Shown here: positions 6,461 to 12,955 of the stretch, in pieces
How the letters are laid out: every line of letters begins with the position of its first letter
Position numbering within the stretch: the first letter of the stretch is position 1
Virus record (IMG/VR): IMGVR_UViG_3300023104_000021
Coordinates: 1 to 20,508 of that record
DNA: 20,508 nt
Reading direction: 5' to 3' (one strand)
DNA from: a virus
The notes under the pieces: generated by a model
Told to the model about the DNA's origin: nothing
Database searches by the model: none
Seen by the model: only the letters and a program-made list of their open reading frames with translations
Program-made: the position numbers and the translations under genes

Positions 6461-7734
6461 AAAATCCTTTTAAAGAAATTTACGGCAGATTTGAAAACAG
6501 CGTTTTAATGAATGCCGCTCCGTGGAAATTGCGCGTAGCTTCGGTTGCAAAAGGCGAAAAAGCGCCATCGCAGCAACTTGAATACGAAGCGGTTTCAATG
6601 CAGCGCCAAACCTTAAAAGAGTGGTCGGGATCAATTGCAGCAGCAACCGATCCCGATGAGCCGGATTTTACCGGACTTACAAAACTTATAAGGAATTTGT
6701 TGCTTGATAACCATACAGCATCCGTTATTGACAGCCGTATTTTGTTCGCGCAGCGATCGCCGTATAAAATTACCAATGAAAGCGGTGACGAAAACTTAGA
6801 TTTAACCTGGCTTTTTGAAAGGACTTGGTTTGAAGAGTTTATCCGGCTGACTTTGCTAACGAGAACTGAAGGCACGAAACTTTTAGAGCTGTTTGACCTT
6901 GATCCTGATACGAAGGAACTTGCTTCGGTTGACGAAATACCACGCCCACATTTTAATACCAAAAAAGGTATTATCACTAAAAGCCCGGGCGACAGTAACG
7001 GATGGCCATACAAAGAAGGCGCGCTCAAACCTTACTATATTCAGGTTGGAAAAGACAAAGACCTCGGCATGCTTGCCGATTTGGCGCCGATCATATTGGC
7101 TAAAAAATTAGGCTTCGGATCGTGGCTTGACTATATTGAAAAATACGGCGTTCCGGCGCTTTTTATCACTACCGACCGCGAAGACGATGCACGGCTTAAA
7201 GAATTGTTTACGGCTGCTTCGAAGTTCAAATCTAACGGCTTTATGGTTGGCCGTGGTCAGGAAAAATTTGAGATTGGAAAAAGCGAAGGCGGCAACGCTG
7301 ACAATTTTGACAAATTAATCGACCGGGCAAATAGTGAGATTTCAAAACGTATTTTAGGCGGTTCCGGACTTACCGATGAAAAGAGCTTTGTCGGTAGTTC
7401 AGAAATTCAATTTCGACTTGCAAAAGACCGATTTGAAAGCGATAAGCTGTTATTGAAAAACGTGATCAACGAGCAGCTTTTTCCACGGCTTCAAAAAATC
7501 AGTCCGGTATATTCAGTTTTAAAAGGCCATTACTTTGAGTGGGATAATACCGAAAGCCAGTCGGCAAAAGAAGTTGCTGAACTCATACAAATCCTGTCGC
7601 AAAACTTCGAGCTTGACGTCGAGGAAATCAGCCAAAAAACGGGCTTTAAAATCCTATCACAAAAGCAAAATACATTTGCCCCGACACCGCCAGTCGATGA
7701 GGAAGCTAAAAAAAAAAGCGAAGTGAAGAAATAA
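6457..7734 (+). CDS. portal protein (DUF935, Mu gp29-like)
   Basis: The 425-residue protein matches the Mu gp29/DUF935 portal family in length and style. Features include an early LKEWSGSIAAATDPDEPDFTG region (about 49-68), a long mixed core, GSWLDYIEKYGVPALF (about 222-237), a typical portal segment, and the helical KDRFESDKLLLKNVINEQLFPRL (about 326-348). Portals form the dodecameric ring at the head vertex and DNA channel. The C-terminal tail is charged and lysine-rich (EEAKKKSEVKK). The tail is encoded across a run of ten A at 7708-7717, and the next frame (MuF protein) is entered by a -1 shift at that run. The gene overlaps the upstream one by 4 bp. Confidence 0.88.
   Translation: MKNPFKEIYGRFENSVLMNAAPWKLRVASVAKGEKAPSQQLEYEAVSMQRQTLKEWSGSIAAATDPDEPDFTGLTKLIRNLLLDNHTASVIDSRILFAQRSPYKITNESGDENLDLTWLFERTWFEEFIRLTLLTRTEGTKLLELFDLDPDTKELASVDEIPRPHFNTKKGIITKSPGDSNGWPYKEGALKPYYIQVGKDKDLGMLADLAPIILAKKLGFGSWLDYIEKYGVPALFITTDREDDARLKELFTAASKFKSNGFMVGRGQEKFEIGKSEGGNADNFDKLIDRANSEISKRILGGSGLTDEKSFVGSSEIQFRLAKDRFESDKLLLKNVINEQLFPRLQKISPVYSVLKGHYFEWDNTESQSAKEVAELIQILSQNFELDVEEISQKTGFKILSQKQNTFAPTPPVDEEAKKKSEVKK
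7708..7717 (+). other. A10 run: candidate -1 frameshift site (or assembly error) joining portal and MuF frames
   Basis: Ten consecutive A lie at the end of the portal gene, read as AAA AAA AAA AGC in the portal frame. A -1 slip gives ...KKKRSEEITAIFREI and then the MuF frame, which is open from 7710 onward with no stop. Between 7710 and the GTG at 7797 the MuF frame contains no ATG, GTG or TTG, yet it reads like protein (IDASYHAGDCGCEIC). Runs of A in this phase are classical slippery sites (A AAA AAA/G). The alternative is a homopolymer length error or an unusual start. No downstream hairpin was worked out. Confidence 0.45.
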
Positions 7735-7796
7735 CGGCCATCTTTCGTGAGATCGATGCCAGTTACCACGCCGGGGATTGCGGCTGTGAAATATGT

Positions 7797-9062
7797 GTGA
7801 GTGATCCTGTCGCGATCGATTTATCCGGATACGACAAACTCATCGACCAGCTGGCCGCAGACTTGCACTCCGGAAAATTGAAAGCTTCGGATTTAAGCCA
7901 AGGACTTATTACAAAAACATACGCCGATTTATCTGAAGGCGCTGGCAAGGGTTACGGTAAAGACTGGGTTAAATTCCCAGCCGATGGAAAAGGGTCAACG
8001 CCGATCGAGCTGAAAAAAAATATATATGCCTTTTCGGGTGCGAAAACATACGCTCAGCTTGAGGCGCTCAATCAATTGCTTTACGACAAAGACGGCAAAC
8101 TGCGGCCATTTAATGAATTTGCAGTTTACGCTAAAAAGCTTAATCGCCAATACAACGAAAATTATTTGCAAGCCGAATGGCAGACGGCTCGGACGGCCGC
8201 ACAAATGGCAGAAAAATGGGAGCGATTACTTGAAACGGCCGACATATTTCCAAACCTGAAATTTAGAACCGTTGGAGATGACAGGGTGCGGCCGGAACAC
8301 GAAAAGCTTAACGGCATCGTGCGGCCGATAAACGACCCGTTTTGGTCAAAATATTACCCGCCTCTGGACTGGCGCTGTCGTTGCGACGTGGTCGCGACTG
8401 GCGAAGACGAAAACGACTACGACGAAGACGATTTCCCGCCTGTTCAGTTCAAAGGAAACGTTGGCAAAGACAAAGAAATATTCACCAAAAAAGGAACATT
8501 CTTTAAACTTGCTGCAGGAAATCCGGACGCGACCAGAAACATCGAATTATCGAAGCTCAACGCACCGCATGAACTGGTACACAAAGCCAAAAACGGCAGC
8601 AAAGTCGAAGCAAACATTTACGCCGATCCGAAAGACCTTGAAGCCAATGTAACGACCGCAATTGTGATCACCGAAGCGTTGAAGCTTAGCGTTCAGATCA
8701 GGCCGCACCTTGACACCAATATCGCCAAAGGCCAAAAGAATGCCGAGTATCTGATCAACGGCAATATCAGCGATTTAAAATCGCAGTTTAAGGATGAAAA
8801 TTACAAGGCGATAAACAACGCTTTTGATGCTGCGCGAAAACAGAATCTTGAAAGTATTGTTTTCGATTTTACAAAGTCGTTCAAAAATTTGGATTTGTCG
8901 CAAGTAAACCGCTGGGTCTTGAGTAACATCAATGAAAAGCGCGGCCAGCATTTTAAAGAGTTGATTTTTGTCTATGGAAAAAAAGCGGTGAAAGTAGATC
9001 GCGAAACCATAGTAAAAAAGGAGCTGATGCCAGTTTTAGAAAAGCTAAAAGCCGATTCGTAA
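7797..9062 (+). CDS. MuF-type head morphogenesis protein with C-terminal nuclease-toxin-like domain
   Basis: From the GTG at 7797 the product has 421 residues. Residues about 45-196 are the MuF / SPP1 gp7 minor head domain, with the signature GDDRVRPEHEKLNG (160-173), PFWSKYYPPLDW (181-192) and RCRC (193-196). SPP1 gp7 binds the portal and is packed in the head. After an acidic linker (203-215), residues about 290-405 look like a BECR-fold (CdiA-CT/barnase-EndoU-like) ribonuclease toxin: IRPHLD, NAEYLINGNISDLKS, FDAARKQNLESIVFDF and a basic C-terminal strand. Such MuF-toxin fusions are known as phage polymorphic or polyvalent proteins. The true N-terminus is doubtful: the frame is open back to 7710 and may be reached by frameshifting from the portal, or start at a rare codon. 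No obvious immunity gene follows. Confidence 0.85.
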   Translation: MSDPVAIDLSGYDKLIDQLAADLHSGKLKASDLSQGLITKTYADLSEGAGKGYGKDWVKFPADGKGSTPIELKKNIYAFSGAKTYAQLEALNQLLYDKDGKLRPFNEFAVYAKKLNRQYNENYLQAEWQTARTAAQMAEKWERLLETADIFPNLKFRTVGDDRVRPEHEKLNGIVRPINDPFWSKYYPPLDWRCRCDVVATGEDENDYDEDDFPPVQFKGNVGKDKEIFTKKGTFFKLAAGNPDATRNIELSKLNAPHELVHKAKNGSKVEANIYADPKDLEANVTTAIVITEALKLSVQIRPHLDTNIAKGQKNAEYLINGNISDLKSQFKDENYKAINNAFDAARKQNLESIVFDFTKSFKNLDLSQVNRWVLSNINEKRGQHFKELIFVYGKKAVKVDRETIVKKELMPVLEKLKADS

Positions 9063-9074
9063 GAACCGGCTTTT
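9047..9074 (+). terminator. stem-loop at end of MuF gene, possible terminator or attenuator
   Basis: AAAAGCCG (9047-9054) pairs perfectly with CGGCTTTT (9067-9074) across a 12-base loop. The stem spans the MuF stop codon and ends in four T. The 66-bp gap before the next gene also holds GGGA-TTGC-TCCC (about 9087-9098) and an A/T-rich leader. This may lower or separate expression of the downstream neck genes. The T run is short, so readthrough is likely. Confidence 0.45.
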
Positions 9075-9128
9075 AGGTAATGGCTTGGGATTGCTCCCGC
9101 GCCAACGGTACAAATATAATAATTTTTT

Positions 9129-9623
9129 ATGAATACAATACAACCGCCTGATTTTTTAGCAATTGCCGAATCCATTAAAAAGGAAATCCGGCGATATGCA
9201 AAGGTTTATTGTTTGCAATGGTTCGATGACAGTTTCCAAAATCAGGGTTTCACCGATGCTTCCTTTCAGGCATGGGAAAAAAGAAAAGAGCCGGATAGAC
9301 GATCGGGTGGCGCAATCCTGATCGACACGGCCTTTTTGCGTAAAAGCTTGCAAGTTTTGGGAGAAACACAGCGAAACATCGAATTTGGAACGCATGCTCC
9401 TTACGCCGGGCTTCACAATAATGGCGAACGCATGCGGGTGATCCAAAACGTACGGGCGCATCACAGGACGCGAAAAGGAAAGCGCGAACAGGTCAAAGCG
9501 CACACGCGGAAGATGGACACAAAATATCCAAAGCGGCAATTTATCGGCGCGAGTAAACAAATGATGGACGGGTTAGATACCTGGCTTTTAAAAGAAGTTG
9601 AAAAACGATTTAAACAAGAGTAA
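9129..9623 (+). CDS. Mu gpG-like virion morphogenesis / tail completion protein
   Basis: The 164-residue protein fits the phage virion morphogenesis family (Mu gpG, P2 gpS-like). Landmarks are FTDASFQAWEKRKEPDR (41-57), ILIDTAFLRKSL (63-74), IEFGTHAPYAGLHNNGERM (84-102) and PKRQFIGASKQM (134-145), all characteristic of this family. It is strongly basic in the middle (HHRTRKGKREQVKAHTRK). The role is completing the head-tail or tail end interface. It is the first gene after the 66-bp gap and stem-loop behind the MuF gene, with an A/T-rich leader (AATATAATAATTTTTT) before the ATG. The next gene starts 2 bp after its stop. Confidence 0.8.
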   Translation: MNTIQPPDFLAIAESIKKEIRRYAKVYCLQWFDDSFQNQGFTDASFQAWEKRKEPDRRSGGAILIDTAFLRKSLQVLGETQRNIEFGTHAPYAGLHNNGERMRVIQNVRAHHRTRKGKREQVKAHTRKMDTKYPKRQFIGASKQMMDGLDTWLLKEVEKRFKQE

Positions 9624-9625
9624 AA

Positions 9626-10147
9626 ATGCAAAATTTTAAAGAATTATACATCGAGCTGTCGGAAAAGGTATCGTCAAAAATTGACAGCGTTAAATGGGTT
9701 GACCTGTGGAACTCGCAAGTTTATAACCTCGAGAGCGAACACCCATTTCCAGCGCCTGCCGTTTTCTTAGCATTCCGCAGTAACAACATGAAAGATATTG
9801 GCGGGAACGTTCAGGCCGTAGTTATTCAGGTTGACATTTTCCTGTTTTATGAAACTTTCCTTGACACTTACAAAGGAGCGTACAATCAGGCAGAAGCTTT
9901 GGACTTTTTAGACACACTGGATCAGATCAACCAAATATTTCACGGGAGCAGCGGCAAAAGTTACAGCTCGATGTCGCGTGTATCTTTTAGCCCGGTCGAT
10001 ACTGGCGGAGCTGGCAACCTTTTTAATGTGGTGTATAATTGTACGCTTATGGATTACAGCGCAGCGCCGCAAATTGCTGAAGGTACTTTTGGGGAAATGG
10101 AAATTGAACCGAAGGCCGAAAACCGTTACATTATTCCGGTTGGGTAA
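9626..10147 (+). CDS. putative neck / tail-terminator-like protein, last gene of the late operon seen
   Basis: The 173-residue protein starts MQNFKELYIELSEKVSSKI and contains VDLWNSQVYNLESEHPFPAPAV, a beta segment VVIQVDIFLFYE and a central helix EALDFLDTLDQINQIFHG. A start helix, a Pro-rich strand and then a repeated beta-alpha pattern of about this length recalls tail terminator or minor tail proteins (Mu gp37 position), but I cannot assign a family with certainty. It lies 2 bp behind the gpG-like gene. It ends in a 17-bp tail-to-tail overlap with the minus-strand gene at 10131-10364, so the tail sheath and tube genes expected next are not here. Confidence 0.6.
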   Translation: MQNFKELYIELSEKVSSKIDSVKWVDLWNSQVYNLESEHPFPAPAVFLAFRSNNMKDIGGNVQAVVIQVDIFLFYETFLDTYKGAYNQAEALDFLDTLDQINQIFHGSSGKSYSSMSRVSFSPVDTGGAGNLFNVVYNCTLMDYSAAPQIAEGTFGEMEIEPKAENRYIIPVG

Positions 10148-10364
10148 ATAAGGACATTTGAGCCTTTAAACTGACGGCAATAGCGGTCTTATCGAAAACA
10201 ATGTTTTCAATGGTTTTTGGGGATTTGTAGTATTTGACCGCTAAGGCATTCAGGATATATTCAGGGGAAAACTTTCGAACATTAAACTCTCGAACATTAC
10301 TTAATTTCTCGAAATCTTTCTTTATGTCCTGATGCAAGCGTAGGGTTGTTTGTTTGGCTGCCAT
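10131..10364 (-). CDS. small regulator-like protein, possible ribbon-helix-helix fold
   Basis: From ATG at 10364 the product has 77 residues: MAAKQTTLRLHQDIKKDFEKL, then FSPEYILNALAVKYYKSPKTIENIVF. An N-terminal strand TTLRL followed by two helices suggests a ribbon-helix-helix DNA binder, but there is no clear family signature. An in-frame ATG at 10394 would add ten residues (MSKKIIILSS) encoded right across the putative promoter and next to the terminator, so I prefer 10364. The gene is converging on the late operon and overlaps its last gene by 17 bp. Its position, isolated between a terminator and the late-operon end, fits an independently expressed regulator. It could equally be an uncharacterised phage protein. 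Confidence 0.6.
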   Translation of the reverse strand: MAAKQTTLRLHQDIKKDFEKLSNVREFNVRKFSPEYILNALAVKYYKSPKTIENIVFDKTAIAVSLKAQMSLFTQPE

Positions 10365-10370
10365 CGAGGA

Positions 10371-10378
10371 CAAAATTA
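10371..10378 (-). promoter_or_regulatory. Bacteroidota-type -7 box (TAATTTTG)
   Basis: On the minus strand TAATTTTG matches the TAnnTTTG -7 element of Bacteroidota promoters and lies 7 bp before the ATG at 10364. No good -33 TTTG is at the right distance. If used, the transcript would be nearly leaderless, so this is a tentative site. Confidence 0.3.
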
Positions 10379-10399
10379 TAATTTTTTTTGACATAAAAA

Positions 10400-10420
10400 A
10401 ACCACTCGGATTGAGTGGTT
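10400..10420. terminator. bidirectional intrinsic terminator
   Basis: AACCACTC (10400-10407) pairs with GAGTGGTT (10413-10420) over a five-base loop, GGATT. The stem is flanked by a run of A on the left and a run of T on the right, so a U tract follows the hairpin in either direction. It overlaps the stop codon of the TPR-protein gene (10419) and ends the minus-strand block that starts near 11941. It also would stop any plus-strand readthrough from the late operon. This is the cleanest terminator in the window. Confidence 0.85.
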
Positions 10421-10901
10421 ATTTTTTTGCCTGTAAGTCATTTAAAGCCGTGTCTGCGTCCTTAATCTTATAATCGTATTCATTATTGCCGCTTACTTTT
10501 TTTGCGGCTTGAAAGGCCGATTTTGAAAGGTTGTAATGTTCCTTTGCTTGTGAAAAATCGTGTACGTCGTGATCAAAGTATGACGCCAAATAATTCTCGA
10601 CGTTTCCGATCGCACGATATAGCTTTTCTGTATTCTCGTTTTCCTTGATAACATTCAGGTCGGCAAGCGCTTTAGTAAATTCCGGCTCACCTGCGTGTGA
10701 AGTCATTAAAGACTGGACGCGTAACCATCGATATTCTAAAGATGTCGGATTTAATTCTATGGCCTGCGATACAGTTTCGACAGCTTTCCGATACAATTTA
10801 CTTTCAAATTGTTCATTTGCCTTTTTGTAAAGTGTTTCGGCATCCTGCGCATTCGTAAGATAAGCAGCGAACAACGCTATAAATAAAAATATTTTTCTCA
10901 T
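10419..10901 (-). CDS. exported TPR-repeat protein
   Basis: The 160-residue protein starts with a signal peptide (MRKIFLFIALFAAYLTNA, cleavage likely before Gln19). Mature residues contain tetratricopeptide-like helical pairs: AETLYKKANEQFESKLYRKAVETVSQAIELNPTS is split over residues about 21-54, and AKEHYNLSKSAFQAAKKVSG falls near 125-144. TPR proteins are protein-binding scaffolds; here it would act in the periplasm. It is last in a minus-strand block that ends at the terminator at 10400-10420 and overlaps the preceding gene by 4 bp (ATGA). An exported TPR protein is not a core Mu function, so a cargo role in the lysogen (host envelope or exclusion) is possible, by inference. Confidence 0.75.
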   Translation of the reverse strand: MRKIFLFIALFAAYLTNAQDAETLYKKANEQFESKLYRKAVETVSQAIELNPTSLEYRWLRVQSLMTSHAGEPEFTKALADLNVIKENENTEKLYRAIGNVENYLASYFDHDVHDFSQAKEHYNLSKSAFQAAKKVSGNNEYDYKIKDADTALNDLQAKK

Positions 10902-11128
10902 AACTCGATCTTGTAATTATCAATCTTCTTTTGTATTTCGTCACATTTTAAATAATCTTCTACGTCTAAAGCGCGCTGTAATTCATTTTGTAACTCGTTT
11001 AGTGAAACATGCCGTGTAAAATTCACTTCTTTGACTTGGATTAAACGGCCGTCGAGAAAAACTTGAACACTTTCCCATGAAAGTTTTTTTTGTTCGTCAT
11101 TTGTGTTTTGCGATTCGTCAAAGGTCAT
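10898..11128 (-). CDS. hypothetical protein with UVR-motif-like C-terminus
   Basis: From ATG at 11128 the product has 76 residues. The C-terminal half, LNELQNELQRALDVEDYLK then CDEIQKKID, resembles the UvrB/UvrC (UVR) interaction motif, a paired-helix module that in other proteins mediates protein contacts. The N-terminal half (residues 16-40) is predicted as beta strands. The start is chosen because the ATG overlaps the upstream stop in an ATGA junction; a longer in-frame reading to 11257 would overlap most of the neighbouring gene. It overlaps the next gene by 4 bp too. The UVR resemblance is by eye. Confidence 0.6.
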   Translation of the reverse strand: MTFDESQNTNDEQKKLSWESVQVFLDGRLIQVKEVNFTRHVSLNELQNELQRALDVEDYLKCDEIQKKIDNYKIEL

Positions 11129-11298
11129 ATAAATAAGTGTTTTCCCAAAATTAGTAAAATCGTCGATTCGACAATAACAAAAACGATTAAAAGCACAATT
11201 AATCGGCGACGAAGTTTTCGATTTATCAGCGCAATTTTTTCGTGATGCTCGCGCCAAATGGTTTCGAGCGATTCCGTTTCAATGTGTTCATATCTCAT
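11125..11298 (-). CDS. small single-pass membrane protein
   Basis: From ATG at 11298 the product has 57 residues: MRYEHIETESLETIWREHHE, a basic stretch NRKLRRRL, then a membrane helix LIVLLIVFVIVESTILLIL. The charge pattern puts the N-terminus in the cytoplasm. An upstream start at 11346 is possible (73 residues). A small membrane protein with this topology could be a holin or antiholin candidate, but it lies far from the amidase, among accessory genes, so I do not assign that. Confidence 0.55.
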   Translation of the reverse strand: MRYEHIETESLETIWREHHEKIALINRKLRRRLIVLLIVFVIVESTILLILGKHLFI

Positions 11299-11370
11299 GT
11301 CTAAATTTTTTAATGTCTGGACAAGCTGCGGACAAGTACCGGACAACCTTACAAAGCTATATTCAAAATT

Positions 11371-11745
11371 TTATTTTTGCTTACGGTTTTCCGCAATCAT
11401 CGATTTAAAAGTTTTCCCTATTGTTGCTGTAATTTTATTAGCTTCATGCTCAATGGTAACTTCGGTTGAATAATTACCGATGTAAAGGCCTTTGTTACTG
11501 TCATCTACAAAATCGACGTAAAAGAAGTATTCATTCTGCCTGTCGGCAAAGCTGATTCGGTAAACCCTGCTTTTGAAAAACTCAATAAATTCGTCATCAC
11601 AACAAAAATAAAATCCATGTTCCCGAAGATTTTGTATTAAGTAAGATTTTAAATGCTCTTCAAATTTTTGCGACAACTGTTTAGTCAACTTATTGAGTAG
11701 CCAATAGTCGTGGTGTGAATGGTCATCGACACTATATCTGTTCAT
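11371..11745 (-). CDS. hypothetical protein
   Basis: From ATG at 11745 the product has 124 residues (a TTG two codons earlier is also in frame). It is rich in aromatic and acidic residues, with helical N-terminal part (WLLNKLTKQLSQKFEEHLKS) and a beta-rich part (YRISFADRQNEYFFYVDFVD). No family is recognised. It overlaps the upstream gene by 14 bp and is followed by a 72-bp gap (11299-11370) to the membrane protein gene. No signal peptide or membrane segment. Confidence 0.6.
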   Translation of the reverse strand: MNRYSVDDHSHHDYWLLNKLTKQLSQKFEEHLKSYLIQNLREHGFYFCCDDEFIEFFKSRVYRISFADRQNEYFFYVDFVDDSNKGLYIGNYSTEVTIEHEANKITATIGKTFKSMIAENRKQK

Positions 11746-11941
11746 TTGCAATTACTTCTTTTACTATGTTTTTCCAGCGTTCCTGTAAACCTGTTTGCGC
11801 GCTCCATGCTTCTACTCCCATCGTCCGGGCTTGAATAATGGCATCTTCGATTTGAAGGCGATTTACTCGTTTAATTGCCAACTGCTTCGACATAGGTTCG
11901 AGCGATTGAAATGTTTTTGTTTGTTCAATTTGTTGTATCAT
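11732..11941 (-). CDS. hypothetical small protein
   Basis: The 69-residue product (MIQQIEQTKTFQSLEPMSKQLAI...) is mostly helical, with IKRVNRLQIEDAIIQARTMG and WKNIVKEVIANEQI. It is the first gene of the short minus-strand block and lies opposite the DUF3606 gene across a 61-bp A/T-rich spacer. A short helical protein of this kind resembles DUF-type phage accessory proteins but I do not recognise one. Confidence 0.55.
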   Translation of the reverse strand: MIQQIEQTKTFQSLEPMSKQLAIKRVNRLQIEDAIIQARTMGVEAWSAQTGLQERWKNIVKEVIANEQI

Positions 11942-11962
11942 TTTTAACAGAATTGTAATTAT

Positions 11963-11970
11963 TAATTTTG
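11963..11970 (+). promoter_or_regulatory. Bacteroidota-type -7 box (TAATTTTG) for the DUF3606 gene
   Basis: TAATTTTG fits TAnnTTTG and lies 33 bp before the ATG at 12003, giving a short leader. TTTG at 11929-11932 is 30 bp upstream, further than the usual spacing of about 20, so the -33 element is weak. The 61-bp spacer 11942-12002 is very A/T-rich and also serves the divergent gene at 11941, for which I find no clear element. Confidence 0.4.
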
Positions 11971-12002
11971 TAATTTTAATTGAGTGTCAAAGTTTTATAG
12001 CC

Positions 12003-12212
12003 ATGAGTAGCAAAAAACGTAAAGGAAAAGTTCGGACGGTCGATATAAATAGTTTTATCGAGGTTCGAAATCTTGCAATGTCATTAAAGGTTACAGAGCA
12101 GCAAATTTTAGATGCGGTCGCGGCCGTAGGAAATGTGTATTGGGACGTTCAGAAATATTTAGGCAGTTATAATAATCCTTACTTTAACCGCCGAACTCGT
12201 TTCAATTTATAA
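12003..12212 (+). CDS. DUF3606-like small protein
   Basis: The 69-residue product contains the DUF3606 pattern: FIEVRNLAMSLKVTEQQILDA followed by VAAVGNVYWDVQKYLG. This is a small helical domain common in Bacteroidota and Proteobacteria, sometimes fused to other domains, with no established function. It is basic at both ends (KKRKGKVR and RRTRF), suggesting nucleic-acid contact. It is the only plus-strand gene in the right half of the window, with its own candidate promoter, and converges on the gene ending at 12235. Separate control from the early operon suggests expression in the lysogen. Confidence 0.65.
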   Translation: MSSKKRKGKVRTVDINSFIEVRNLAMSLKVTEQQILDAVAAVGNVYWDVQKYLGSYNNPYFNRRTRFNL

Positions 12213-12234
12213 AATCATTCCCGATAAATTTTTC

Positions 12235-12564
12235 TTAGTTTCGCGGTTTTTGAATTCTCAGGAAAAGTGTCATTTGGCGACGGTATGCAAATTCGGGTTC
12301 GATTAATTCGCGGGTCATAACTTGTATAGCATCTGACGCGACGATCTCTTTTGCAAGCTTTAATTTTGCCTTGTGGAGTGACTCCTCATACTTATACTGA
12401 TCTAAAAGCTCGTAGTCTGCGATCGTGTAATCCAACCGAATCAAATCAAATTCAATTGGATCAATTCTAATTTGTTCAATCATTCGACGATCTTTGATTT
12501 CGATCAGCTCGATTAGCTCATCTTTAAGCATAAAGGCGAGCATTCGCTTAATTTTTTTTATCAT
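12235..12564 (-). CDS. hypothetical helical protein
   Basis: The 109-residue product has long charged helices (LKDELIELIEIKDRRMIEQ at about 13-31, and LHKAKLKLAKEIVASDAIQV). No family recognised. It overlaps the upstream ASCH gene by 4 bp (ATGA) and is the last gene of the early minus-strand operon, ending 22 bp from the convergent DUF3606 gene. I see no strong terminator in the 22-bp spacer. Confidence 0.6.
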   Translation of the reverse strand: MIKKIKRMLAFMLKDELIELIEIKDRRMIEQIRIDPIEFDLIRLDYTIADYELLDQYKYEESLHKAKLKLAKEIVASDAIQVMTRELIEPEFAYRRQMTLFLRIQKPRN

Positions 12565-12944
12565 GCTGCTAAATTTTCAAGGTTTCCGGTTTCGATAATT
12601 TTGCCAAACCGTATTACTAAATCTGTTCTGTTTATTTGTACCGTACTCCCATTTGAATAGAGTTTAACCCACGGTTCAAGGTTTTCAAGGTGTTCGAGAA
12701 ATTCGACTATTATAAATGGCCTGTGATTGCCGTATCCATTCACGAAACAAATTTGGTCGTAGTGCCTGTTTTTGTAAATTTCCGCGCTGATCTGTTGGCC
12801 AGTTCTCAAGCTCCATTTTTCCTTTGTGATCTTCCAAAGACGTGATACGATCCATTGCGTTTTTTTACGGTATTCCTCTTTTTTTTCGCCTGCTAAAATC
12901 AGGTTAAACCATTCTTTTGTTACTGTTAAATGTAGTGTTTGCAT
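12561..12944 (-). CDS. ASCH-domain protein
   Basis: From ATG at 12944 the product has 127 residues and begins MQTLHLTVTKEWFNLILAGE then KKEEYR, the hallmark N-terminal strand-helix of ASCH domains (PUA-like beta barrels). ASCH proteins bind RNA or act on modified nucleosides; the E. coli YqfB member is an N4-acetylcytidine amidohydrolase. Further along are ICFVNGYGNHRPFIIVEFL and a C-terminal strand LVIRFGKII, consistent with the barrel. A longer start at 12968 overlaps the upstream gene. It is directly behind the PP-loop enzyme with 11 bp between, suggesting a joint role in nucleic-acid or nucleotide modification. Confidence 0.75.
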   Translation of the reverse strand: MQTLHLTVTKEWFNLILAGEKKEEYRKKTQWIVSRLWKITKEKWSLRTGQQISAEIYKNRHYDQICFVNGYGNHRPFIIVEFLEHLENLEPWVKLYSNGSTVQINRTDLVIRFGKIIETGNLENLAA

Positions 12945-12955
12945 ATAATTATTAT

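Noticed and set aside
11125-11298. Holin for the amidase
   Set aside because: Topology would allow it, but it is about 10 kb from the lysis genes, in an accessory block; the same caution applies to the small membrane proteins at 15101-15310 and 16024-16173.
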